From Peribacillus muralis (GTDB taxonomy: Bacteria; Bacillota; Bacilli; Bacillales; DSM-1321), in the NCBI RefSeq assembly GCF_001645685.2, contig NZ_CP017080.1, positions 3,339,051 to 3,403,050 on the forward strand: a stretch of 64,000 nucleotides of DNA. The letters are read 5' to 3'. Below are positions 34,595-44,270 of this stretch, one piece after another. The first letter of the stretch is position 1. Each line of letters starts with the position of its first letter. The notes under the pieces are model-generated. The model saw only the letters and a list, made by a program, of their open reading frames with translations, was not told where the DNA came from and searched no databases. A program made the position numbers and the translations under genes.

Positions 34595-35878
34595 TCATTC
34601 AACAGACAGGAATGTTTTCACAAATGAAAGGAAATGCAGGGAACCGGTGATGACAAGAATCTCCTTATCCCCTGTCTTCCGCCTTCCTTCCGTTATGGCC
34701 GCCTTCCAATCCTTGATTAACTGTTTATTCTCTTGATGAGCTGCTTCAAAAAGCTCCTGCGCATCGGCGGCCCGATCATGGACGAATTCGGTAACGATGA
34801 CCTCAAGCGCATCTTTTTCAAGTTCATGCAGCATCTTGGCATAATCTTTATCCTTAAAAGAGCTGAAAACGAATCGGTACTTATATTCAGGGTAATGCAC
34901 CTTCAGCGCATCCACGAGTACCTGAATGCCCGCAGGATTATGGGCACCATCCATGATCACCAAAGGATCTTTGGAAACCATCTCAAAACGGCCATCCCAT
35001 TTCGCATCCGCTATTCCCTTGCGGATGTTTTTTTCATTGATACGTTCAAGGCCAATCAGGACAGCAGCAATGGCCAATGCAGCATTCTCGATTTGATGCT
35101 GGCCCAACATGTTCATATCGATATGATCGATTGTCCCATTTTCATGCGTAAGCGAGAAACTTTGTTTGCCTTCGCTTATCTCGACATTTGATACATGAAA
35201 ATCCCTGCCTAATTGGTAATACGGAGCACCGACTGCATGCGCCTTATCTTCGATCACGTCCGCCGGTTCTTTCTCCCTCACTCCGCTTATGACCGGCGCC
35301 CCGTTTTTAATGATGCCCGCCTTCTCTGAAGCGATTTCAGCCAGTGTATCACCGAGGATATTCGTATGCTCCAATGAAATCGAGGTAATGATCGATAGTA
35401 GCGGCTTGATGACATTCGTTGTATCCAGCCTGCCTCCAAGCCCGGTTTCCAGTAAGACCAGATCCGGCTCTTTTTTGCTAAAATAAGAAAACGCCATGGC
35501 TGTCAGTATCTCGAATTGGGTGGGACCACTGCCAGCAAGATCCATCTCTTGGATGGACGGCCACATTTCCATGAACACAGCGATGAAATCCTTATCGCTG
35601 ATTTCATCCGCATTTATCTTTAGCTGCTCATTCATGCGGCTTAAATACGGGGATGTGAACGAAGCGACCGTGACCCCTTCTGCCAACAGGATTTCTTTCA
35701 TATACTGCAGCGTCGATCCTTTGCCATTCGAGCCGGCAATATGAATATACGTTAACCCTTCATGCGGGTTGCCTAATTTCTTTAATAATGCTTCCATGCG
35801 GGACAGGCCGAAATTCATGCCCAGCCGAACTTGGCGTCGTTCAAAAAAATGATTGATTTCTTTCATGGTCATTGCCAT
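34595..35878 (-). CDS. folC: folylpolyglutamate synthase / dihydrofolate synthase FolC
   Basis: FolC ligates glutamate to dihydropteroate and folates. The 427-residue protein has the P-loop IAGSNGKGST (about residues 46-55), the Mur ligase-type central domain (LLETGLGGRLDTTNVI, SLEHTNILGDTLAEIASEKAGI) and the C-terminal domain with IMDGAHNPAGIQVL. It is upstream of comC. Across a 99-base gap it diverges from two ATP-grasp ligase genes. Confidence 0.97.
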   Translation of the reverse strand: MAMTMKEINHFFERRQVRLGMNFGLSRMEALLKKLGNPHEGLTYIHIAGSNGKGSTLQYMKEILLAEGVTVASFTSPYLSRMNEQLKINADEISDKDFIAVFMEMWPSIQEMDLAGSGPTQFEILTAMAFSYFSKKEPDLVLLETGLGGRLDTTNVIKPLLSIITSISLEHTNILGDTLAEIASEKAGIIKNGAPVISGVREKEPADVIEDKAHAVGAPYYQLGRDFHVSNVEISEGKQSFSLTHENGTIDHIDMNMLGQHQIENAALAIAAVLIGLERINEKNIRKGIADAKWDGRFEMVSKDPLVIMDGAHNPAGIQVLVDALKVHYPEYKYRFVFSSFKDKDYAKMLHELEKDALEVIVTEFVHDRAADAQELFEAAHQENKQLIKDWKAAITEGRRKTGDKEILVITGSLHFLSFVKTFLSVE

Positions 35879-35977
35879 TAATCATCGAGCCTCCTCTATC
35901 TTTATACCGCTCTCATGCGTTAAGATTATTTTATCAATATATGAACGATTAACCTAGATGAAAGGTAGTGTTATTTC

Positions 35978-36919
35978 ATGAAAACTTCTGACCTCCACTG
36001 TTGGATCGTCGTGAATGGCTATTTACAGCATGATAAATTTTCCAGCTTAGCTTTGTTCATTCAAGACTCGGCTGAAAGACAAAAGATCAAAGCAACCTTA
36101 ATCCGTAATTCGGACCTTATTCCAGTCATAGAAAAAGGGGTTCCCCTGCTTAAAGGAGCGTTTGAAATGCTGCCTGATTTTGTGCTGTTCATGGATAAAG
36201 ACATTCATTTGGCACGCCATTTAGAGTTGCTTGGCCTTCCGGTATATAACAGCAGTACCGCCATCGACATTTGCGACAGCAAAGCAAAAACCCATCAAGC
36301 CTTAGCGGGGCATGGCATACCGATGCCAAAGACCATCTTTCCCCCTTTCACATACGAAGGTATCGAAAGGGTTGATATGGATGTGTTTAAACAAATCGGG
36401 AGCGAACTGGGATTTCCGCTCATCGTCAAAGAATCATACGGTTCTTTCGGGGAACAAGTTTATTTGCTCCAAACTGAGGAAGAGCTTCTGATGACGATCC
36501 GTCAACTTGGCCACAAACCCTTTATCATCCAGGAATTCATCAGGCACAGCAAAGGACGGGACATTCGTGTCAATGTCGTCGGCGATCAAGTCGTCGCTGC
36601 GATGCAACGACATTCCGAGCACGACTTCCGAGCGAACATGACTGCTGGAGGCAAGGCCGTACCCTACACGCCCACGAAGGAGGAAGCCAAACTGGCGATT
36701 CGCTGTGCAAAGCTTCTCGGCGCCTCGTTTGCCGGGGTCGATTTGTTGTTTGGGGAAGATGGCCCGCTTTTGTGCGAGGTCAATTCTAATTCGCATTTAC
36801 TGAATATATATGAATGCACTGGCATCAACATCGCTGACAGCATGTTTGAGCATGTGCTCAACAATTTAGGAAAAGGGAGTACGACAGATGAAAAAACAAG
36901 CAGGTTGGCTGATTTATAA
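35978..36919 (+). CDS. RimK-like ATP-grasp ligase 1
   Basis: The 313-residue protein has an N-terminal domain with LPVYNSSTAIDICDSKAKTHQ and an ATP-grasp core: Lys151 in IVKESYGSFGEQVYLL binds ATP, QEFIRHSKGRDIRVNVVG (residues 185-202) is the central strand and CEVNSNSHLL (266-275) holds the Mg-binding Glu/Asn pair. Such enzymes form amide bonds through acylphosphates, often adding amino acids to a carboxylate. AAAGGTAG lies upstream of the ATG. It overlaps the next ATP-grasp gene by 32 bases. Substrate unknown. Confidence 0.85.
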   Translation: MKTSDLHCWIVVNGYLQHDKFSSLALFIQDSAERQKIKATLIRNSDLIPVIEKGVPLLKGAFEMLPDFVLFMDKDIHLARHLELLGLPVYNSSTAIDICDSKAKTHQALAGHGIPMPKTIFPPFTYEGIERVDMDVFKQIGSELGFPLIVKESYGSFGEQVYLLQTEEELLMTIRQLGHKPFIIQEFIRHSKGRDIRVNVVGDQVVAAMQRHSEHDFRANMTAGGKAVPYTPTKEEAKLAIRCAKLLGASFAGVDLLFGEDGPLLCEVNSNSHLLNIYECTGINIADSMFEHVLNNLGKGSTTDEKTSRLADL

Positions 36920-37733
36920 ACGCGAGGATGCCGCAAAAAATAAAGGATACATAGATTGGATGCTAGACGAGGCAAATACGCTCGATCTTGATTTGCATAT
37001 ATACCACCGTGAGGATCTTAGGATCGGCCATCGCTTCAATGAACTATATGTCGAGCATATGTTGGGGCCCCTCTCCTTGCCAGCCTTCGCCATCGTGAGG
37101 ACCATCGATCCTTTTTTCACGAGGCAGCTGGAACAAATGGGGATTGCTTGCTTCAACTCCTCTTTCGTATCCGAAATGGCGAATGACAAAGCCAAGACGC
37201 ATCAGCATTTATCAGCTCTGGGAATCCCAATGACCGATACCGTATATTGCAACGGAAGGCCGACTTCCAAAGATATGGAATTCCCCTTCATCGCTAAAGA
37301 AACAGGGGGACGCGGCGGGAAGCAGGTTTATTTAATCGAGAATAACGCCGATTTGGCCCAGTTGAATGATGGAAATTGGATTGTCCAAAAGCCCGGGCGG
37401 TTCGGACAGGACATCCGTGTCTTTGTAGTAGGCAACCAAGTGCAGGCAGCCGTGCTCCGCGAATCTGCATCCAGCTTCAAGGCGAATTATACATTAGGCG
37501 GAACAGCTTCTTTATATGAGCTGACTTCACACGATTTAGCGCTTGTTGAAAAAGTTATCGAAGCCTTTGATTTCGGCCTGGTCGGCATTGATTTCATTTT
37601 TGCCAAAGATGGCAGCCTGATGCTCAACGAAATCGAGGATGTCGTGGGCAGCCGGACGTTAAGTGCCTTAAGCGACATGAATATTGTCAGGGAGTACCTC
37701 ACATTCATCAAAGAAAGAATCTCTTCCTTTTAG
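36888..37733 (+). CDS. RimK-like ATP-grasp ligase 2
   Basis: The 281-residue protein is a diverged paralogue of its neighbour: CFNSSFVSEMANDKAKTHQ, Lys137 in IAKETGGRGGKQVYLI, GQDIRVFVVGNQVQAAVLRES (173-193) and MLNEIEDVVGSRTL (245-258). In the metal site EIED replaces the EVNS of the neighbour, so the acid pair is altered but an acidic residue remains. The ATG lies inside the end of the first gene with AAAGGGAG upstream, so they are coupled and may act as a pair. Substrate unknown. Confidence 0.83.
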   Translation: MKKQAGWLIYKREDAAKNKGYIDWMLDEANTLDLDLHIYHREDLRIGHRFNELYVEHMLGPLSLPAFAIVRTIDPFFTRQLEQMGIACFNSSFVSEMANDKAKTHQHLSALGIPMTDTVYCNGRPTSKDMEFPFIAKETGGRGGKQVYLIENNADLAQLNDGNWIVQKPGRFGQDIRVFVVGNQVQAAVLRESASSFKANYTLGGTASLYELTSHDLALVEKVIEAFDFGLVGIDFIFAKDGSLMLNEIEDVVGSRTLSALSDMNIVREYLTFIKERISSF

Positions 37734-37747
37734 GACGCTGGAGAAAT

Positions 37748-37786
37748 AAAAAGGATGAACCAGCAAAAGCTGAGTCCATCCTTTTT
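37748..37786. terminator. bidirectional terminator between the ATP-grasp genes and valS
   Basis: AAAAGGATG and CATCCTTTT arms flank an inner CAGC/GCTG stem with an AAAA loop. It lies just past both convergent stop codons. Confidence 0.8.
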
Positions 37787-37789
37787 GTT

Positions 37790-40441
37790 TTACAGTTGTT
37801 TCAGTTCATTGATTCTGTGGATCACGGAGTCGCGTTTCTCGCTATAGTCTTTTTCTTTGGCCCGCTCTTCTTCAATGACGCTTGCTGGCGCCTTCTTCAC
37901 GAAGCCCTCGTTACCCAATTTTTTCTGCACCCGTTCCACTTCTTTGTTAAGTTTGTCGAGTTCTTTTTCGAGACGTTTCACTTCTTCGTCAATATTGATC
38001 AGTCCTGTAAGCGGAAGGATCAACTCCACTCCGGTTACGACAGCTGTCATCGCCTGAGCTGGCTCTTCAACTTCGATTCCGATCGTCAATTGTTCAGGAT
38101 TACAGAAACGCTCGATATAACTGCTGTTTTTCTGCAGTGTCGTCAAGATGGATTCGTCCTTCGCTTTTAAAATCAAATTGATTTTTTTGCTTAGCGGCGT
38201 GTTCACCTCAGCCCGGATGTTACGGACGGAGCGAATGATTTCAACAAGCAGCTTCATTTCCTCGGCTGCAGCCGTATCCGTCAATTCTTCGTTCACTTCC
38301 GGCCAAGCGGCAACAGTGATGGATTCCCCTTGATGAGGTAGGTTTTTCCAGATTTCTTCTGTGATGAATGGCATGAAAGGATGCAGCAGCCTCATCGTGT
38401 TATCAAGCACATAAGCCAAGATTGAACGTGTCGTTTTCTTTGCCGCTTCATCTTCCCCGTATAATGGAAGCTTCGCCATTTCGATATACCAGTCACAGAA
38501 GTCATCCCAGATGAAGTTATAAAGCACACGGCCGACTTCACCGAATTCATAACGGTCCGCGAGCCTCGTCACGTTCGTGATCGTTTCATTCAAACGTGTC
38601 AAAATCCATTTATCGGCTACGGATTTCTCGCCGCTTAAATCGATTTCATCATATGTCATGCCATTCATGTTCATTAAAGCAAATCGGGATGCGTTCCAGA
38701 TTTTGTTCGAGAAGTTCCAAACCGCCTCGACCTTTTCCGTGCTGTAACGAAGGTCCTGGCCTGGTGAGCTGCCGGTCGATAAGAAGTAACGCAAGGAATC
38801 GGCGCCGTATTGATCGATGACATCCATCGGATCGACCCCATTTCCAAGCGATTTACTCATCTTGCGTCCCTGTTCATCACGAACAAGACCGTGAATCAGC
38901 ACATCTTCGAATGGACGTTCACCCGTGAACTCAAGAGCTTGGAAAATCATCCTTGACACCCAGAAGAAGATGATGTCATAGCCCGTAACAAGTGCACCGG
39001 TCGGGTAGTAACGTTTGAAATCGACACTGTCCGCATCTGGCCAGCCCATCGTCGAGAACGGCCATAAAGCCGAGCTGAACCATGTATCCAGAACATCCGT
39101 GTCTTGTTCCCAGTTCTCCGCATCAGCAGGCTCCTCATGTCCTACATACACTTCACCTGTTTCTTTATGGTACCAGGCCGGAATGCGGTGGCCCCACCAT
39201 AGTTGACGCGAAATGCACCAGTCACGGATATTTTCCATCCAGTGTAAGTATGTTTTTTCGAAACGGTCTGGAACGAAATGGACTTTTTCATCATCGGACC
39301 CTTTTTGAAGTTCAACCGAAGCATCAGCAAGCGGCTGCATCTTAACGAACCATTGCGTGGACAAATAGGGCTCGACAACAGCTCCGCTTCTCTCTGAATG
39401 TCCGACTGAGTGCAGGTGATCTTCGATTTTGAAGAGTACACCCTCTTCCTGAAGGTCTTTGACGATTTGTTTACGGCATTCAAAGCGATCCATGCCTTCA
39501 TATTTACCAGCCTTTTCATTCATCGAACCATCTTCATGCATGACGAGGATGCGCTCCAAATCATGACGGTTGCCGATCTCAAAGTCATTCGGATCATGTG
39601 CCGGAGTGATTTTCACCGCGCCGGAGCCGAATTCCATATCGACATAATCATCACCGACGATCGGGATTTCCCTGCCCGTGATCGGCAGGCGGACCATTTT
39701 GCCGATCAAGTGTTTATATCGATCATCTTCAGGGTGTACAGCAACCGCCGTATCGCCAAGCATCGTTTCCGGACGGGTTGTGGCTATTTCGATTTCACCC
39801 GGGCCGTCCACTAAAGGGTATTTCATATGATAGAACGCACCTTGAACATCCTTGTAAATGACCTCGATATCGGACAGCGCCGTTTTCGTTGATGGATCCC
39901 AGTTGATGATGTATTCGCCGCGGTAAATCAAGTCCTTGTTATAAAGGGAAACGAATACTTCGCGGACCGCTTTTGAAAGCCCCTCATCAAGAGTGAAGCG
40001 TTCACGCGTATAATCAAGCCCAAGACCTAGCTTTGACCACTGTTCGCGGATATGGCTGGCATATTCTTCCTTCCATTTCCATGTTTCTTCAACGAACTTT
40101 TCACGTCCAAGGTCATAGCGGCTTACGCCTTCAGCACGTAGTTTCTGTTCCACCTTCGCTTGCGTCGCGATACCGGCATGGTCCATGCCCGGCAGCCATA
40201 ATACATCATACCCCTGCATCCTTTTCATGCGCGTCAATATATCTTGAAGCGTCGTGTCCCATGCGTGGCCAAGATGCAGCTTGCCTGTCACGTTCGGCGG
40301 CGGGATGACAATCGTATAAGGTTCTTTTGTATCGTCACCCGTCGTTTCAAAAAACTTCCCATCCAGCCACCATTTATAGCGGCCTTTCTCTATTGTCTGC
40401 GGATCATATTTGGTCGGCATCGAAATCTGGTTCTCTTCCAT
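37790..40441 (-). CDS. valS: valyl-tRNA synthetase
   Basis: ValS charges tRNA-Val. ATG at 40441, seven bases after GGAGG, gives 883 residues; a longer frame upstream runs through the T-box leader and is not coding. The class I motif [13 protein letters not shown] (residues 48-60) contains HLGH, and KMSKSLGNG is the second signature. Between them is the editing domain ([19 protein letters not shown]: [19 protein letters not shown]). A C-terminal coiled coil ([20 protein letters not shown]) binds tRNA. Expression should be controlled by the T-box. Confidence 0.98.
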   Translation of the reverse strand: MEENQISMPTKYDPQTIEKGRYKWWLDGKFFETTGDDTKEPYTIVIPPPNVTGKLHLGHAWDTTLQDILTRMKRMQGYDVLWLPGMDHAGIATQAKVEQKLRAEGVSRYDLGREKFVEETWKWKEEYASHIREQWSKLGLGLDYTRERFTLDEGLSKAVREVFVSLYNKDLIYRGEYIINWDPSTKTALSDIEVIYKDVQGAFYHMKYPLVDGPGEIEIATTRPETMLGDTAVAVHPEDDRYKHLIGKMVRLPITGREIPIVGDDYVDMEFGSGAVKITPAHDPNDFEIGNRHDLERILVMHEDGSMNEKAGKYEGMDRFECRKQIVKDLQEEGVLFKIEDHLHSVGHSERSGAVVEPYLSTQWFVKMQPLADASVELQKGSDDEKVHFVPDRFEKTYLHWMENIRDWCISRQLWWGHRIPAWYHKETGEVYVGHEEPADAENWEQDTDVLDTWFSSALWPFSTMGWPDADSVDFKRYYPTGALVTGYDIIFFWVSRMIFQALEFTGERPFEDVLIHGLVRDEQGRKMSKSLGNGVDPMDVIDQYGADSLRYFLSTGSSPGQDLRYSTEKVEAVWNFSNKIWNASRFALMNMNGMTYDEIDLSGEKSVADKWILTRLNETITNVTRLADRYEFGEVGRVLYNFIWDDFCDWYIEMAKLPLYGEDEAAKKTTRSILAYVLDNTMRLLHPFMPFITEEIWKNLPHQGESITVAAWPEVNEELTDTAAAEEMKLLVEIIRSVRNIRAEVNTPLSKKINLILKAKDESILTTLQKNSSYIERFCNPEQLTIGIEVEEPAQAMTAVVTGVELILPLTGLINIDEEVKRLEKELDKLNKEVERVQKKLGNEGFVKKAPASVIEEERAKEKDYSEKRDSVIHRINELKQL

Positions 40442-40463
40442 ATCATTTCCTCCTTTTTGGGCA

Positions 40464-40720
40464 TAAAAAAAACTTCCATCATCATAAAAGGACGAAGGAA
40501 GTTGTTCGCGGTGCCACCTTTTTTCCGAAAAAGAGAAATAATCCCTTTCGGCTCTCAAATCGGATAACGGCTCTTCACCGGCCTTCGCTACTAAAAATCT
40601 TTCACGAAAACTGCTCACGGACGACTTCGGATGCTGCTGCCCGGAAGCCTCCCACCAATCGGCTTCCTCTCTGAAAAGTGCATTTCATCTTACTATTTCC
40701 GGTCTTAGCTTTGATTTATA
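40464..40720 (-). promoter_or_regulatory. valine T-box riboswitch upstream of valS
   Basis: On the minus strand the T-box sequence AGGTGGCACCGCGAA (around 40505-40519) pairs with the uncharged tRNA acceptor. The terminator AACTTCC...GGAAGTT followed by TTTTTT lies at 40464-40503. Upstream is a stem I region with GAGAGGAAGCC and CGAAGTCGTCC, whose GTC (40620-40625) is a fitting valine specifier. Low charging of tRNA-Val should favour antitermination. Confidence 0.92.
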
Positions 40721-40753
40721 TTCATATGTAAAATCATTAAACGCATATAGTAT

Positions 40754-40783
40754 ATAGTACAAAAAATATGGGTCTCCAGTCAA
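40754..40783 (-). promoter_or_regulatory. sigma-A promoter of valS
   Basis: On the minus strand TTGACT (complement of 40778-40783) and TACTAT (complement of 40754-40759) are separated by 18 bases, upstream of the T-box leader. Confidence 0.65.
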
Positions 40784-40912
40784 TCCTCTTTTCGCTTACT
40801 TTTTTAAGGATATTTCATAGTATCCTCCAATAACGGTCAATGTGACGGCTTTTTCACCTTTTCCACTGGCACCCATACAATACAAGAAGTCCTAAAAAGG
40901 AAGGTAATCAAT

Positions 40913-41104
40913 ATGAAGCGAAGATATACTCCCTATACTTTACCGCCTTGGATGAAAAAATTCCGTGGTGTTTGCCAGCAATTCATCGTTCCCTTCATCG
41001 TATTTCAAGGGTTGCGGACCCTTATTTTCCCGACGTTCTTTGATATGCTCCTATTGGTCGCATTCATTTTCCTGGCTATGTCTTTATATTTCGAATGGAT
41101 TTAA
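40913..41104 (+). CDS. small hydrophobic membrane protein
   Basis: The 63-residue product has a basic, Pro-rich N-terminus (MKRRYTPYTLPPWMKKF) and one or two hydrophobic stretches (residues about 21-38 and 43-62), so it is probably a membrane protein. The ATG follows AAAAGGAAGGT, a good ribosome site. I do not recognise the family. It stands alone on the plus strand between the valS promoter and ysxE and ends before a bidirectional hairpin, so it is probably a real monocistronic gene. Confidence 0.6.
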   Translation: MKRRYTPYTLPPWMKKFRGVCQQFIVPFIVFQGLRTLIFPTFFDMLLLVAFIFLAMSLYFEWI

Positions 41105-41125
41105 TTATTCCCTTACAGCAAAAAA

Positions 41126-41162
41126 ATATACATGACTGGAAATGATCCAATCATGTATATTT
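41126..41162. terminator. bidirectional hairpin between the small membrane protein gene and ysxE
   Basis: ATATACATGA and TCATGTATAT arms (within 41126-41136 and 41151-41162) are perfect complements with A- and T-runs at either side. The right arm overlaps the ysxE stop codon. Confidence 0.7.
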
Positions 41163-42240
41163 AGCTTGAGGGTGATTGCTCTTCTTTGGCGGCCTCGGCA
41201 GCTGCCTTTTTCTGCTGTTCGATTTCCTCGATTTTCATCACCATATACTCAACATTCTTCAATAACCAGAATTGCCGCTGCAACTGGGTGACATGATCAA
41301 GCTCTGAACGCTTCGACCTGCCATCCGAATACCCCTTCACCAATTCCAAAGCCGACCCAGGAAAAGCTAAATAGCTCTGCATGAGCAGCAGCTCTTCCTC
41401 CTTAAGCGGAAAATAGCGCATGTAATTATATAGCCAGTCGACGCAGTCATCACATTGGACTGGATACGTCCTCGCAGATTTAACGAGAAAAGGCAATAAA
41501 TCGAAATGTGGCGGCGCCGTATTCGAATTCTCAAAATTGATAAAATAACCATATCCCCGTTCATCATAAACGAAATGCTTAAGGGAAACCTTACCATGAG
41601 TAACTACGGTTCGAACCTTTTCACTTTCCTTCGTCTTCTCATACCAGGTTTCGAACTTCTTTATCGAATACTTCAGTGCCTGTGAAATATCAGTGAAGAA
41701 CGTACATACCGACATTTCGAACGGCGACATATACCACTTCTTTTCACAGCTGACAATATACTCATCCATAAAGTCCTTCTCGTTATTCCAAGCATCAAGC
41801 GTCCGCTCATAGTGCGCTTCCCGTTCTTCTATATCCACTTGTATATCCTTTACGGTCAGCGTATGCATCCGGGCAAGCTCCCGGAACATTTGCTTATGCT
41901 TCTCATCGCGCTCCCCATCCCCTTCGTTGTTCAGCCAGGGCATCAAGTAATACAACCGGCCATTATGGAGGACGGCATAACGTTGATCCATCGTTTGATA
42001 GATGGGAACGATCCGATTATAACCGCGATGGTACAGCTTTTGGACATTTTTTATAAAATCGATCCCATTATGCGGTAATATCGATTTCAAGGCAAACGTA
42101 CCACGATCACTATATACTTTCTTCACCCGTCCGAAATCCTCAATATATTGTACATAAAGGGCATATTCCTTCAAGACGGATTCCGTGTCCCGATCCCGAT
42201 TAGCCGACTGCTGATTCTCGTTTTCCCTCACGAGACTCAC
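41161..42240 (-). CDS. ysxE: spore coat-associated protein YsxE (CotS family)
   Basis: The 359-residue protein is a kinase-fold CotS relative: FGRVKKVYSDRGTFALKSI carries a lysine-like ATP site, and TVVTHGKVSLKHFVYDERGYGYFINFEN replaces the usual HGDxxxxN...DFD motifs with HGKVSLKHF and INFEN. The catalytic Asp is therefore absent and the protein is probably a pseudokinase. The C-terminus is a coiled, Lys/Glu/Ala-rich tail. GTG at 42240 is used; GTG at 42231 has better spacing from AAGGTG and may be the true start. It follows spoVID, as in B. subtilis. Confidence 0.88.
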   Translation of the reverse strand: MSLVRENENQQSANRDRDTESVLKEYALYVQYIEDFGRVKKVYSDRGTFALKSILPHNGIDFIKNVQKLYHRGYNRIVPIYQTMDQRYAVLHNGRLYYLMPWLNNEGDGERDEKHKQMFRELARMHTLTVKDIQVDIEEREAHYERTLDAWNNEKDFMDEYIVSCEKKWYMSPFEMSVCTFFTDISQALKYSIKKFETWYEKTKESEKVRTVVTHGKVSLKHFVYDERGYGYFINFENSNTAPPHFDLLPFLVKSARTYPVQCDDCVDWLYNYMRYFPLKEEELLLMQSYLAFPGSALELVKGYSDGRSKRSELDHVTQLQRQFWLLKNVEYMVMKIEEIEQQKKAAAEAAKEEQSPSS

Positions 42241-42282
42241 TCACCTTCTTTAATAAAAACTAAAACCCGACCTTTTCCCTAG

Positions 42283-42320
42283 TAAAAAACAGGAGCAGGC
42301 CATTTATATGCTCTGCTCTC
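42283..42320 (-). terminator. possible hairpin between spoVID and ysxE
   Basis: On the minus strand GAGCAG and CTGCTC arms enclose about 14 bases and are followed shortly by TTTTTT. It could attenuate transcription into ysxE. Confidence 0.45.
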
Positions 42321-42328
42321 TGTCATGG

Positions 42329-43726
42329 TTAATTTTTATAGGCAACTGCCTTCGGTATATAGACGACTTGACCTTCCTCGATATTTTGATTCGATTCCAA
42401 TTCATTGCTGAAAAGTATCGATTGCACCGTTACATCATAACGCTGGGCCAAATCTTCCAGCGTTTCTCCTTGCTGAACGATGCACACCTTCATCCTCACC
42501 AACTCTTCTTCTTGCTTTCTGCCGAATAAATCCATGATGGAAGACTGCTTTTCCCCATGTTCAGCCGCTTCTTTTTCATCGCGATCCGCAGCTTGCTTCC
42601 TGCCCTTATAAGTTTTCACTTCCTTGTCTTTCGCTTGCGGTGCCGGTCTTTCCCGTTCTTTGAACAGGTCACTTATCGATGAAGGAAGCTCCTCATCCTT
42701 TTCCACCTTCACCTGTTCGTTGAGAACCGGACCGGCTGCCACAACTTCATTCTCTTCCTGACGGGGGCTGCCCTCGGTTTTAAAACGCGACACAGGACCG
42801 CTGGCAATCGGAGCACTTTGTTCACTGCCAACAATCTCCTGAGCTTCTTCCGCTTTCAAGGACTCCTTTGCCGTCTCCACCTTCTCTATCGTTTTTTCCT
42901 GTCTGCTTGGCTTCTCTTCTTGAATGGATGCGGCAGGTTCCCCGGTTCCTTGTTCACTGGCAACATTCATATCTTCCTGCCTGCTTACCTCCGCTTCCCA
43001 CTCCTCCTCTTCAGGATAAGGAGAAACCGGCATTTCAAAAACAGGAGCACTATTTTGATCACTTAAGAAAATCGGCTCTTCTTCCTCTTCCTCAGCTTCC
43101 GCTACCCGTTTGGCCTCTGCAGAAAATGGCGTATATAACTCATCTTCCTCGTCATCACGGAAAATAGGCTGGAAATCCGGAATGGTCGGCATACCAGCCG
43201 CATAAGGAATGTAAGATTCATTTTCACCATCCGTTTCTTCCTGTTCCTCCATTTCCGCTACTTCCTGTTCCGTATCGAACCGCTCTTCCACATACGAATC
43301 ATTATAAATACCAGTAATCAGCAAATCCGCCTGCAACTTCAAACAGTTATGTTCAGGCAACGCATAATCAAAGCTCTGGATCGAGACATCAATCTCCTCT
43401 AATGAGGCAATCCGATTAGTCGGTATCGTTATATCAACCGGAAAACGGTGTGTGAACTCATTAAGTCCATTGAGATGCCTCTCGACCTTTTGCACGGCTT
43501 TTGGCAAAAAGGTTTGCGAAAACTCCGCTTGTTCACCATTTTGCGAATCCTTATATTCACCGCATAAGTCTAACGAGCCTCGTATAAAAACATATTGATC
43601 ACTCTCTTGAATCGTCACATTCGGATCCAGTGAAATCGAATAAAGCTCAGCCACTTCCTGTCCCTTCTGGAACCAAACGGATTCCTCTAAAGAAAATCGT
43701 AAATACGATTCATTTTCTTGCGACAA
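42329..43726 (-). CDS. spoVID: stage VI sporulation protein D SpoVID (coat assembly)
   Basis: SpoVID drives encasement of the spore by the coat and binds SafA and SpoIVA. The 465-residue product begins with an N-terminal domain (SYLRFSLEESVWFQKGQEVAEL), followed by a long acidic Glu-rich linker. It ends with a LysM domain (VCIVQQGETLEDLAQRYDVTV, in the last 55 residues). TTG at 43726 is supported by GGAGG seven bases upstream and by the family-like start SQENESYLRFSLEES. Its likely partner SafA is encoded at 5.7-8.0 kb. Confidence 0.93.
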   Translation of the reverse strand: MSQENESYLRFSLEESVWFQKGQEVAELYSISLDPNVTIQESDQYVFIRGSLDLCGEYKDSQNGEQAEFSQTFLPKAVQKVERHLNGLNEFTHRFPVDITIPTNRIASLEEIDVSIQSFDYALPEHNCLKLQADLLITGIYNDSYVEERFDTEQEVAEMEEQEETDGENESYIPYAAGMPTIPDFQPIFRDDEEDELYTPFSAEAKRVAEAEEEEEEPIFLSDQNSAPVFEMPVSPYPEEEEWEAEVSRQEDMNVASEQGTGEPAASIQEEKPSRQEKTIEKVETAKESLKAEEAQEIVGSEQSAPIASGPVSRFKTEGSPRQEENEVVAAGPVLNEQVKVEKDEELPSSISDLFKERERPAPQAKDKEVKTYKGRKQAADRDEKEAAEHGEKQSSIMDLFGRKQEEELVRMKVCIVQQGETLEDLAQRYDVTVQSILFSNELESNQNIEEGQVVYIPKAVAYKN

Positions 43727-43982
43727 GACAACTCCTCCTTTCAGCTTCAGAAACGGTACATATACCAATAACAATCTATGAGGGAAGACTATCGATTATT
43801 CCTTCTTTCATGGAAACTCACCTTGTCCCCCGTTTTCTGCAGCATGGAAAGGAGATTTTGCAGCGCGCAGATTCTTATTGCACCTGAATCGACCTTATAT
43901 AGACAACATCCACTATAAATTGTCCTGCATTATGCTTTTTTTTGCCCTTGATTCTGCTTTTTTTGGCCTGGATTTCACTTTT

Positions 43983-44190
43983 TTCGTCCTACAACCACTT
44001 TTTCCGGCCTACACCAAACTTAATTCGGCCTACAACCACTTTTTCCGGCTTACAACCAAATTTAGTCGGACTGCAACCACTTTTTCCGGCCTACATCTAA
44101 CATAATTCGTCCTACAACCAACTTAAATCGTCCTACGCTCAACTTATTCCGGCCTTCACCCAACTTAATTCGGCCTAAGCCCAACTTAAT
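43983..44190. repeat. 21-bp degenerate tandem repeat array (GGCCTACAACCA units)
   Basis: About ten contiguous units of 20-21 bases follow the pattern TCGGCCTACAACCACTTTTT or CCGGCCTACACCAAACTTAAT, with further degenerate copies to the left from about 43940. It occupies the 544-base gap between spoVID and hemL. An open frame on the minus strand exists only because 21 is a multiple of three. Function unknown. Confidence 0.85.
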
Positions 44191-44210
44191 CCAGCCACGT
44201 TCGCGAAAAT

Positions 44211-44254
44211 AAAAAAAAGTCAGGCTCCCGTTTTCAAAAAAGGGAGTCTGACTT
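44211..44254 (-). terminator. terminator of the hem operon
   Basis: On the minus strand AGTCAGACTCCC pairs with GGGAGCCTGACT (one G-T or A-C position) and is followed by eight Ts. It is 17 bases past the hemL stop. Confidence 0.9.
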
Positions 44255-44270
44255 AGCAGTTTCATTCAAG

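Noticed and set aside
40442..40618. Upstream extension of valS by 59 codons
   Set aside because: The segment is the T-box leader with its terminator, and the ATG at 40441 has an ideal ribosome site.
43983..44190. CRISPR array
   Set aside because: Units are contiguous with no unique spacers, the repeats are degenerate and no cas genes are present; the same applies to the array at 2.3 kb.
44062..44265. Minus-strand 67-codon frame through the 21-bp array near hemL
   Set aside because: It extends through the array and the hem terminator hairpin, and its repeat sequence is explained by the DNA period.
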